Translations under genes and position numbers: made by a program
Shown here: positions 52,373-59,774 of the stretch, in pieces
How positions within the stretch are numbered: the stretch's first letter is position 1
How the letters are laid out: every line of letters starts with the position of its first letter
Assembly: GCF_000478885.1 (NCBI RefSeq)
Contig: NC_022567.1
Location: forward strand, 1,860,001 to 1,924,000
Length of the DNA: 64,000 nucleotides
Direction: 5' to 3'
Origin: Adlercreutzia equolifaciens DSM 19450
GTDB taxonomy: Bacteria; Actinomycetota; Coriobacteriia; Coriobacteriales; Eggerthellaceae
Notes under the pieces: model-generated
The model's input: only the letters and a program-made list of their open reading frames with translations
The model's database searches: none
Told to the model about the DNA's origin: nothing

Positions 52373-52462
52373 CGGAGTTGATCGTGAAAACGAGACGGGG
52401 CACGGTCGGCCACATCCTGGCCGATGCGTGGTCACGCGAGGCCTGCCGCGCGCCTCGTCACC

Positions 52463-53155
52463 TTAGTCCTGTTTCACGAGGCCGCGCTCAGTAGCGGCAT
52501 CGCGCAGCTTCTGCCAAATGGCAAGATGATCGATCTCGAGCTGGTTGCAATGGGCCGTGCACGTGCCGCACATAGTGCAATCCCACAGCCCGCCCTGGAC
52601 GGCCTCCACGATACGGTCGGCCTGGTCGTAGGGATCGAAGTGGCGGAAGGCCACGGCCAGCATATGGGAGGGCCCGATGTAGTCGGGGTTTATGGCGCGG
52701 GCCGGGCAGCCTGCCGTGCACACCTGGCAGCGAGCGCAGTAATTGATGCCGAACAGCTCATCGGCGTCTTCCATATTGTAGGTCTGGAGATCCTCTTCGG
52801 TCAGCGGGGCCACGCGCACGCGCTTATAGGTCTCGGCGATCTTCTCCTGCACCTGACTCTTGTCCACTACCAGGTCTTTCACCACCGGCAAGCCCGCAAG
52901 CGGCTCGACCGTGTGCGAGCCGTCAGGCAGGGGCTCCACGCAGGCGAGTACAGGCTCGCCGTCGAGCATCATAGCGCAGCGGCCGCACATGCGCCCGCGG
53001 CAGGAGAAGTCGAAGGCCAGCGGCTCCTCGTTCTCGTGAATGTACACGAGGGCTTGTAAAAGCGTCATGTACTCGTCATCGTGGGGAACCTCGTAGGTGG
53101 TCTCATAGGGAGCATTGTCCTTCGAGGGATCGTAGCGCTTAACAGTTATCTTCAT
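52463..53155 (-). CDS. Iron-sulfur subunit of a fumarate/succinate-type reductase
   Basis: A 230-residue FrdB/SdhB-like protein. Cys52, 57, 60 and 72 (CRGRMCGRC and LAC) form a 2Fe-2S site. Two ferredoxin-type motifs follow, CARCQVCTAGCP and CTMCGTCTAHC, each with four cysteines, giving two 4Fe-4S clusters. It should pass electrons to the flavoprotein subunit encoded 35 bp upstream. There is no signal peptide, so it may be co-exported with the Tat-bearing partner. No membrane anchor subunit is adjacent. Confidence 0.88.
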   Translation of the reverse strand: MKITVKRYDPSKDNAPYETTYEVPHDDEYMTLLQALVYIHENEEPLAFDFSCRGRMCGRCAMMLDGEPVLACVEPLPDGSHTVEPLAGLPVVKDLVVDKSQVQEKIAETYKRVRVAPLTEEDLQTYNMEDADELFGINYCARCQVCTAGCPARAINPDYIGPSHMLAVAFRHFDPYDQADRIVEAVQGGLWDCTMCGTCTAHCNQLEIDHLAIWQKLRDAATERGLVKQD

Positions 53156-53190
53156 GGTCTATCTCCTTGGAACTCGCAGAATGGCACCGA

Positions 53191-55038
53191 TTAGTAAGCG
53201 ATCTTCTCGCAGGACAGGCTGCCGTCCTCGGCGCGCGTGTAGGCCAGCGCGCACTTCCAATTCTCGTCATCAGTCTCAGGAAAGTCGGGGCGGATGAACG
53301 CATCGCGGCTCTCCTCGCGCGCAAGCGATGCCTCCACGGTCAGCCGAGCGATATCAAGCAGGTTCACCACCTCGATGGCGTCCTTCCAGTCGGCGTTCTG
53401 CACCAAGCTGTCGTCGGCGCACGCCATGCGGGGAATATCCTCCGCCATAATGCGGTCGAGTTCGGCTTTGGCCGTCTCCAGCACATCGGTGGGACGCACG
53501 GGACGAGCGGCCTCGGCGCAGGCGTACTGAATGTTGCGGCGCACGGTGATGGGGCGCAGCGGATCGTCCACGGTGCGCGTCCGCAAATCCTCGAGACGGG
53601 CGATCTCGGCCGCCACTCCTTCGTAGGTCACGGATGCGGGCTCCTCATAGGCCGCCAGATATTCCAAGGCCCTCTTCATGGCGTAACGGCCCATGCGACG
53701 ATTGGTAATGTTCATCATGCCGCCCTCGCTGCCGGCGTTGGCGCGAACGCAGAACAGACCCTCGGCATCAACGCACATGGCGTTGTCATCGGTGATGGGT
53801 TCACCGCCGTGCTCGTACATTTCGGGTACCACCTCGGTCGGCTGGGCAGTGAAGTCGTAGCCGAACTTCTCCTTCAACAGCTGGGCATTGCGCTGGTACA
53901 TCCATCGCATGGTGGAGAGGGATTCCTGCTTGCAGTCCAGGTACACGCCGCCGTTCTCGCTGCCCTTGCCAGCACGCACCACCACGTCGACCGCCTGCAT
54001 AACGCCCGACTGGGTGGTCAGGTACTCCTTCTCGGCGATTTCGGGGTAGTCTTTCAGGTAGGTTCCCTCGGAATCCATCAGGTCGCCTGAATGCACGCTG
54101 TCAGCGCCGACCATGGAGCCCTCCGAAGCCGTGAAGCTGCGCGGGAAGGCGCCCATCATGTCGTAGCTGCCGAACTCGGCGTTGGCGATTTTGCCGCCAT
54201 GGCGCAGGAGGGCCATCTCCACATCGGCGGTATTGTCGAGCACGTTGTTCGTTGTCGCCGAGGTGGAGTTCCAACCGTAGAACTGGGTGCAGCCGCCCGT
54301 GGCCGACAGCGTCACCTTCGCGCGGTAAACACGGTACTCGCCCGTGGGCAGGTGCAGGCCCACGGCGCCCAGGCAGCGGCCGTCCTCGATGATGAGGTCG
54401 GTGATCATCGTGCGGTCGTGAACCGTGACGTAGTCCTTGGAGCGGAAATAATCGGACCAGTGACGCGTCATGGAATGCTCGAAACCACGCGTCGTCGGGA
54501 AATCGTAGATATAGAAAGGAGTTCCGTCCTCGTTGCGTGCCGAAAGGATCTCGCCCCAGTTAGCGACGACCACATCGGGATTCAGCTCGACCTCGTTCTG
54601 GACGCCCGTCTTGCGGTAGAGGCTATCGTTACGAATTTTCGTAGCAACGGGCACCTCCTCCTCGGTCTCATAATAAGCGCCGGGAACCCACGTTTGCATG
54701 ATGTCGAAGCTCATGCCGAAAGCGCCTCCGAAGCCATAGGGCGCTTTATCGATCACCAACATGTTCTTGCCAGCCTTGCAAGCTTCCTGCATAGCGAAAC
54801 TGGCACCGAAGCCGCCGCCAATGAGGAGGATGTCGGTGTCGTAGACCGCGTAGGGCACCGATGCGGCCACCGTCTCGTTCTCTCCGCCCGTCTGGGCCAT
54901 CTCGGTCGGGTTCTGCGGCGCGCAGCCGGCCAGCATGCCGCCCGTCAGCGCCGCCGCGCCCGCAGTCAGGCCGCCCAGCTTGAAAAACGAGCGCCGGTCC
55001 ATGCTGCGAGGCGTGTTCTCCCCTTGCTTGCTTCCCAT
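53191..55038 (-). CDS. Tat-exported flavoprotein subunit of a fumarate-reductase-like enzyme
   Basis: A 615-residue protein with a twin-arginine signal (MDRRSFFKLGGLTAGAAALT) and lipobox LAGC. The FAD motif ILLIGGGFGASFAMQEA and a C-terminal helical domain of the FrdA/AprA type (RMACADDSLVQNADWKDA) are present, so it is a true FrdA-class subunit and differs from the shorter flavocytochrome-type enzymes elsewhere in the window. Partner of the iron-sulfur protein downstream. Substrate unknown. GAAAGGAG precedes the ATG. It is divergent from the double-MarR regulator. Confidence 0.87.
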   Translation of the reverse strand: MGSKQGENTPRSMDRRSFFKLGGLTAGAAALTGGMLAGCAPQNPTEMAQTGGENETVAASVPYAVYDTDILLIGGGFGASFAMQEACKAGKNMLVIDKAPYGFGGAFGMSFDIMQTWVPGAYYETEEEVPVATKIRNDSLYRKTGVQNEVELNPDVVVANWGEILSARNEDGTPFYIYDFPTTRGFEHSMTRHWSDYFRSKDYVTVHDRTMITDLIIEDGRCLGAVGLHLPTGEYRVYRAKVTLSATGGCTQFYGWNSTSATTNNVLDNTADVEMALLRHGGKIANAEFGSYDMMGAFPRSFTASEGSMVGADSVHSGDLMDSEGTYLKDYPEIAEKEYLTTQSGVMQAVDVVVRAGKGSENGGVYLDCKQESLSTMRWMYQRNAQLLKEKFGYDFTAQPTEVVPEMYEHGGEPITDDNAMCVDAEGLFCVRANAGSEGGMMNITNRRMGRYAMKRALEYLAAYEEPASVTYEGVAAEIARLEDLRTRTVDDPLRPITVRRNIQYACAEAARPVRPTDVLETAKAELDRIMAEDIPRMACADDSLVQNADWKDAIEVVNLLDIARLTVEASLAREESRDAFIRPDFPETDDENWKCALAYTRAEDGSLSCEKIAY

Positions 55039-55199
55039 CCCTCTTTCTCCTTTCGATCGGGATCAGACGGGCCGAAGAATACGGAGGAAACGGAAGCGTG
55101 GCAAAAGTTGCGCCGCTAGAGCAACTGTTGACGAGACGACACCGAAGCGCGCGGCAAACCGTTGAGCGTTTGGAGCATGTCCCCGAAACGCCACAGCCG

Positions 55200-55219
55200 G
55201 CGTATCATGAAACATACGC
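55200..55219. promoter_or_regulatory. Candidate MarR-type operator
   Basis: GCGTAT (55200-55205), 8-nt spacer, ATACGC (55214-55219), a perfect inverted repeat 15 bp before the regulator ATG. It overlaps a possible -10 TATCAT. Site size and place fit autoregulation. Confidence 0.5.
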
Positions 55220-55234
55220 AAAAAGGGAGGGGCG

Positions 55235-56095
55235 ATGGACAACGAAAGAGACGATTGGGCGCAAGACTCGGAGACGGCCCTGATCTTCGACCAATGGATG
55301 CGCGCCATCGTCAGCGCGCTTCGGGCCGAGCGCGGCGCCACCATCAACCAGTTCTGGCTGCTGCTGCTCATCAGCGAGCATCCCGAGCATTCCGCGGCGA
55401 CAGCCGCCGCGACGCTCGGGCTCAACTACACCACGGTGGCCGCCTGCGCCGCTCAGCTCGTGCGGGAGGGAGCCCTCGAGAAGCGAACCTGCGACGATGA
55501 CGACCGATGCTCCCCTCTCGCCATAACACCCTCCGGCCAACGGCTCCTCGCATCTCTCGACCAAAGTTTGATCACCACGGCCAAAAGCGCCATGGATCCT
55601 CTGCAGGGCGACGAGCGGACACAGGCCCTGCAACTTTTCTTCGAAGCCTGCGTGCGGCTCAACAAGAAGCGGATGATGGGCGATCTGGTGCGCGGGGACA
55701 GCGCCTTCATCATTGTCTGCCAGCAAACGGCCCTCGATTTCAGCCGTCTGTGCCGAAAGCAGCACCTGGGCGCCACCCAGGGCCATCTGCTTTTGGCCCT
55801 GGGAAACAGCGGGCGCACGGCGGCCAAAGAGCTGCGGCGGCACCTCTGCCTGGACGCCCCCACCTTCTCGCGGGCGGTCTCGCGCCTCGCAGATGCGGAC
55901 CTCGTCACCCGCATCACCTGCGCCAGCAAACGAGAGATCGCAATCGCACTCACCCCGCAGGGCCTCGCCTGCGCCGCGCGCATCGCTAAGGAGACCACCG
56001 AGATGCTGGAGGCGCTGCTCGGGGACGGTCTTCGCAGCCCCGTGGGCATCCGCACCATCGCCGCCCTTCGCGCGTCGCTGGAGGAACGGCTCTAA
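55235..56095 (+). CDS. Regulator with two tandem MarR-type domains
   Basis: A 286-residue protein with two winged-helix MarR-like units. The first spans about residues 35-110 (TAAATLGLNYTTVAACAAQL, wing region RTCDDDDRCSPLAITPSG). The second spans about 180-255 (TAAKELRRHLCLDAPTFSRA, wing ITCASKREIAIALTPQG). MarR proteins are normally single-domain dimers near 150 residues; here one chain carries both halves. It is divergent from the reductase operon and probably controls it. Its stop overlaps that of the convergent YgiQ gene. Confidence 0.82.
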   Translation: MDNERDDWAQDSETALIFDQWMRAIVSALRAERGATINQFWLLLLISEHPEHSAATAAATLGLNYTTVAACAAQLVREGALEKRTCDDDDRCSPLAITPSGQRLLASLDQSLITTAKSAMDPLQGDERTQALQLFFEACVRLNKKRMMGDLVRGDSAFIIVCQQTALDFSRLCRKQHLGATQGHLLLALGNSGRTAAKELRRHLCLDAPTFSRAVSRLADADLVTRITCASKREIAIALTPQGLACAARIAKETTEMLEALLGDGLRSPVGIRTIAALRASLEERL

Positions 56096-58206
56096 CGGCC
56101 CTTGCGGATGCCGCCTTTGCGACCGTTGGCCTTCGGGGGCTTGCCCTGGCGCTGCGATTTCGGGGTAGCTCCTCCCGCACCTCTACTCCGCTCGGATGAG
56201 GCGCGTCCTTTGGCGTTCTTTCCGTTGCTGGATGAAGCGCGCCCTTTATTGCCTCTCCCCTTCCCTTTCGGGGCGCCGCCGTCCGCATCGCGCTTCTTGG
56301 GACGGATGGGGCGGATGAGGCACTGCTTGTCCCAGCCGATGAGGTCGGTTCGCCCGGCCTTCGTTAGCGCCTCGCGCACCAAGTCGTAGTTGTCGGGGTT
56401 GCGGTACTGGATGAGCGCCCGCTGAAGGGCCTTCTCGTGCGGGGTCTTCGGCACGTAAATGGGTTCCATAGTCAGGGGATCGAGGCCCGTGTAGTACATG
56501 CACGTGGAGATCGTCGAGGGCGTGGGGTAGAAGTCCTGCACCTGCTCGGGGTTGAAGCCCATGTCGCGCACGTACTCGGCCAGCTCGATGGCCTCGGCTA
56601 ACGTGCTGCCCGGGTGCGACGACATGAGATAAGGCACGACGAACTGCTTCTTGCCCGTCTCCCGATTGATTTCCTCGAAAGCGCCGCAGAATGCGTCATA
56701 GACGGCCCGAGGCGGCTTGCCCATGGCAGCAAGCACGGTGTCCGACACATGCTCGGGGGCCACGCGCAGCTGGCCGGATACGTGGTGCTCGACCAGCTCG
56801 CGCAGAAACGTGCGATCGGGATCGGGATCGGCCATGACGTAGTCGAAGCGAATGCCAGAGCGCACGAACACCTTCTTCACGCCGGGCAACTTCCGCAGCT
56901 TGCGCAGAAGACCCGTGTAGTCGCGATGATCGGCCTTCATCGCCGGGCAGGGCTTCGTGCCCAAGCAGCGGCGGTCTGTGCAGGCGCCTCGCGTGCGCTG
57001 CTTGGCGCAAGCCGGCCCGCGGAAGTTGGCCGTGGGGCCTCCCACATCGTGGATGTAGCCCTTGAACTCGGGATCGGCCGTCATGACGCGGGCCTCGTCG
57101 AGCAGCGACTCGTGGGAGCGGCCCGTGACGATGCGCCCCTGGTGGAAAGTGAGCGCACAGAAGGCGCACTCGCCGAAGCAGCCGCGACAGGAGGTGAGCG
57201 AGAACTTCACCTCGGAAAGCGCCGGCACGCCGCCGGCCTCGTCGTAGGAAGGATGCCACGTGCGCGCATAGGGCAGGCGATAGACGGCGTCCATCTCATT
57301 TTGGGTCAGCGGCGCAGCCGGCGGGTTCTGCACGACATACACGCCATGGGGATAGGTCTCCACCAAGCGACTGCCACACACCGGGTCGCTCGCGCGGTAC
57401 TGGGTGGCGAAGCTCTCCGCGAAGGCGCGCTTGTCGCCCGAAACCTCTTCCCAGCCGTGCAGCATCTCGTAGTCAACCACGTGTTCCAGCGAACGGGTGC
57501 GAAACACCGTGCCATCGATGAAGGTGAGGTCGCTCACGGAAAGGCCCGCGGCGAGGGCATCGGCAATCTCGACGATAGAGCGCTCCCCCATGCCGTAGGA
57601 GATGAGGTCGGCCCCGGAATCAAGCAAGATGGAGCGCTTGAGGGAATCGGACCAGTAGTCGTAATGGGCGAGCCGGCGCAAACTCGCCTCGATGCCGCCC
57701 AGGATAATGGGCGTTTCCTTGAAGGTGCGGCGAATGAGGTTCGAATAGACCACGGCCGCGTGGTTGGGGCGCGCGCCGCCCTTGCCGCCCGGCGTGTAGG
57801 CGTCGTCGTGGCGGCGCTTCTTGTTCACCGTGTAGTGGTTCACCATGGAGTCCATGTTGCCCGCCGACACGAGGAATCCCAGCCGCGGCTCGCCGAACAC
57901 CGCGACGCTTTCCGGGTCGTTCCAATCGGGCTGGGCGATGAAGCCCACCTTGTAGCCGTGGGACTCCAGCACCCGCGTGATGATGGCGCTCCCGAAGGAG
58001 GGATGATCCACGTAGGCGTCGCCGGAGACGTAGACGAAGTCGAGCTGCCCCCAGCCGCGCGCATCGGCCTCGGCCCGCGTGGTGGGCAGGAACGCCGAAG
58101 CCGGCAAGGAGGGACGCGCGTTTTTCGGGGCGCCCTTTTCCGGGCGCTTGGGGCTGCGATGAGATTGGGGCGCGGGCTTCTTAGACACAGAGAGTACGTC
58201 CTTCAT
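56092..58206 (-). CDS. YgiQ-family (UPF0313) radical SAM protein
   Basis: A protein of up to 704 residues. YgiQ landmarks are VSGDAYVDHPSFGSAII near the N-terminus, TPIILGGIEASLRRLAHYDYW, and the radical SAM cysteines in SCRGCFGECAFC. The reaction is unknown. The last 80 residues are a Lys/Arg/Gly-rich basic tail that may bind RNA. The start is uncertain: the ATG at 58206 has no Shine-Dalgarno sequence, while GTG at 58188 is preceded by GAAGGACG. It ends overlapping the MarR gene. Confidence 0.87.
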   Translation of the reverse strand: MKDVLSVSKKPAPQSHRSPKRPEKGAPKNARPSLPASAFLPTTRAEADARGWGQLDFVYVSGDAYVDHPSFGSAIITRVLESHGYKVGFIAQPDWNDPESVAVFGEPRLGFLVSAGNMDSMVNHYTVNKKRRHDDAYTPGGKGGARPNHAAVVYSNLIRRTFKETPIILGGIEASLRRLAHYDYWSDSLKRSILLDSGADLISYGMGERSIVEIADALAAGLSVSDLTFIDGTVFRTRSLEHVVDYEMLHGWEEVSGDKRAFAESFATQYRASDPVCGSRLVETYPHGVYVVQNPPAAPLTQNEMDAVYRLPYARTWHPSYDEAGGVPALSEVKFSLTSCRGCFGECAFCALTFHQGRIVTGRSHESLLDEARVMTADPEFKGYIHDVGGPTANFRGPACAKQRTRGACTDRRCLGTKPCPAMKADHRDYTGLLRKLRKLPGVKKVFVRSGIRFDYVMADPDPDRTFLRELVEHHVSGQLRVAPEHVSDTVLAAMGKPPRAVYDAFCGAFEEINRETGKKQFVVPYLMSSHPGSTLAEAIELAEYVRDMGFNPEQVQDFYPTPSTISTCMYYTGLDPLTMEPIYVPKTPHEKALQRALIQYRNPDNYDLVREALTKAGRTDLIGWDKQCLIRPIRPKKRDADGGAPKGKGRGNKGRASSSNGKNAKGRASSERSRGAGGATPKSQRQGKPPKANGRKGGIRKGR

Positions 58207-58212
58207 AGAAAC

Positions 58213-58232
58213 GGGCGGGGAAGCCCCCGCCC
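58213..58232 (-). terminator. GC-rich hairpin between tig and the YgiQ gene
   Basis: An 8-bp perfect stem GGGCGGGG/CCCCGCCC with a 4-nt loop, followed by GTTTCT on the minus strand directly at the 58206 ATG. It is a weak terminator for tig, and it would also crowd that ATG. Confidence 0.5.
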
Positions 58233-58273
58233 TGGCGTGTGGTTATGGCGCAAGGCCGATATCGGCCCGTAAG

Positions 58274-59632
58274 CTAGTTCTCGTCGGCCGCCTTCGCCTC
58301 GTCGGCGGGCGCCGCGGGCGCGTCAGCGGGTGCCGCGGGCGCGTCGGCTACGGTGATCTTCGCCTGGGAGGCCACGAAGCGGGCGGCCTTCAGGCGTTCG
58401 GCCGTCTCGCGCAGAGCGAAGCCGCGACCCGAGTCCTCCAGCTGCTGGCGCATCATCTTGGGATTGCCCTGGGGATTCATGCCCAGGCAGGCGTCCTCCA
58501 GATCCTTGTCGGTCAGCGTCATGTGCTCGTGGCGGTACACCGCGTCCAGGCAGAAGCCCTGCACGAGCACCTCGCGGGTCTGCATCATGAGCATCATGCC
58601 GAACTGCTGCTCGCCGCCGTTTTGGGCCACGAACTGCTCCCAGGTCATGCCGGCCTGCTGAAGCTCCATGCGCAGGTTCTGCATGAGCTGGTCGCGCGTG
58701 GCCTCGTAGATCTCATCGGCGATGCGGCCCTCGAAGCGGCGCGTGAGCTGGCCCACGGCCATCTGCTGCACGTAGCCCTCGTAGGCCTCGCGCTGCTGGG
58801 CCTCGAAGACGCGGCGCATATCGGCCACCAGGGCCTCCTTGCTCGCGAACATGGGCATGTTCGCCTTCACCCAGGCATCGTCGATGACCGGCACGACCTC
58901 CTGCTGAATCTCCTTCACGGTCACCGTGCAGGAGATGGGCTTGTTCACCACTTCCCCGTTCTCGGTGCCCAAGGGGGCCTCGAAGGTGAACTCCTTGGTC
59001 TGGCCCGGCTCCATGCCCAGGAGCGCCTCGTCGAAGCCTTCGGGCATGTACCCGCGGCCCATGAGGTAGGTGCGGTCCTCGCAGGTGAGCGCTTTGATCT
59101 CCTCGCCGTCGTCGAAGCACTTCATGGCGATGGAGCAGGCGTCTCCCGCCTCAAGCGGCTTCGCGTCGGCCACCACGTAGGTGACGGAGTTCTTGGCAAT
59201 CTCCTCCAACTGCTGGTTGATGGGAGTCTCGTCGAAGGCGAAGGGGGGCACCGTGATCTCCACCGGCTCGTAGGAGGTGAGCTCGTAGGTGGGCTTCACC
59301 GTGACGTTCAGGGTGAACGTGAACTTCTTGCCGCGCTCGAACTTCACCGTGGGCGTGGCCTTCGGCGGAAACGCCGGCACGAGGTTGCGGCGGTCGAGCG
59401 CCCGGGGCACGAGTACCTCGATGGCGTTGGGCTCGACGATCTTGTCCAAATCAGCGATGCCCAGCTGTTCTTTCGCCAGCTCCTCGATGGATTTGCCCGG
59501 TGCGGGACGGACGCCCATGGACAGCGCGAAAGCCTCGGCGGCCTCCTTCAGCGCGTTGTTCACCTCGATGGCCGTGGCCTCGCAGTCGAGCTTGATGACG
59601 CCGTCAGCGAGCTTCTTCTCGGTTACCTTCAT
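58274..59632 (-). CDS. tig: Trigger factor-like chaperone, divergent N-terminus
   Basis: A 452-residue protein with trigger factor layout: N-terminal domain (1-130), FKBP-like insertion (about 155-245, GDACSIAMKCFDDGEEIKAL), helical chaperone domain to about 410, and an Ala/Pro/Asp-rich tail. The ribosome-docking GFRxGK signature is not present; the matching position reads MGVRPAPGKS. The chaperone part is unusually methionine-rich (FGMMLMMQTREVL). There is no clpP or clpX next to it, as is often the case for tig. It may be a standard but diverged tig, or a paralog that works off the ribosome. Confidence 0.82.
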   Translation of the reverse strand: MKVTEKKLADGVIKLDCEATAIEVNNALKEAAEAFALSMGVRPAPGKSIEELAKEQLGIADLDKIVEPNAIEVLVPRALDRRNLVPAFPPKATPTVKFERGKKFTFTLNVTVKPTYELTSYEPVEITVPPFAFDETPINQQLEEIAKNSVTYVVADAKPLEAGDACSIAMKCFDDGEEIKALTCEDRTYLMGRGYMPEGFDEALLGMEPGQTKEFTFEAPLGTENGEVVNKPISCTVTVKEIQQEVVPVIDDAWVKANMPMFASKEALVADMRRVFEAQQREAYEGYVQQMAVGQLTRRFEGRIADEIYEATRDQLMQNLRMELQQAGMTWEQFVAQNGGEQQFGMMLMMQTREVLVQGFCLDAVYRHEHMTLTDKDLEDACLGMNPQGNPKMMRQQLEDSGRGFALRETAERLKAARFVASQAKITVADAPAAPADAPAAPADEAKAADEN

Positions 59633-59659
59633 AAGTTCGGTACTCCTCCTTCGCGAAGA

Positions 59660-59700
59660 GGGCCGCCTTATGCGGCCCGTAAGGTTTGCCCGCTATAGTA
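59660..59700 (-). promoter_or_regulatory. Possible tig promoter -10 and leader hairpin
   Basis: On the minus strand, TACTAT (59695-59700) is a plausible -10 with no good -35. A GGGCCGC/GCGGCCC hairpin (59660-59678) follows in the leader, before the GGAGG ribosome binding site. Confidence 0.4.
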
Positions 59701-59774
59701 GCACAGGGCGCACCGCACAGCTCGAACACGCCGCGAAGCCCACAATTCCAGAAGGGCCGACGCCGGTGCGGCCG

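Larger units (their letters stand above)
51160..52462. other. 1.3-kb repeat-rich region without a convincing gene, upstream of rplB
   Basis: It lies between rplB and the fumarate-reductase-like iron-sulfur gene. Open frames here do not overlap conserved families and owe their repeats to DNA-level repeats. It contains the interspersed motif array (51498-51886), a large palindrome (52012-52228), a heptamer repeat and two strong hairpins. It should also hold the rplB promoter, which I cannot place. Confidence 0.75.
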
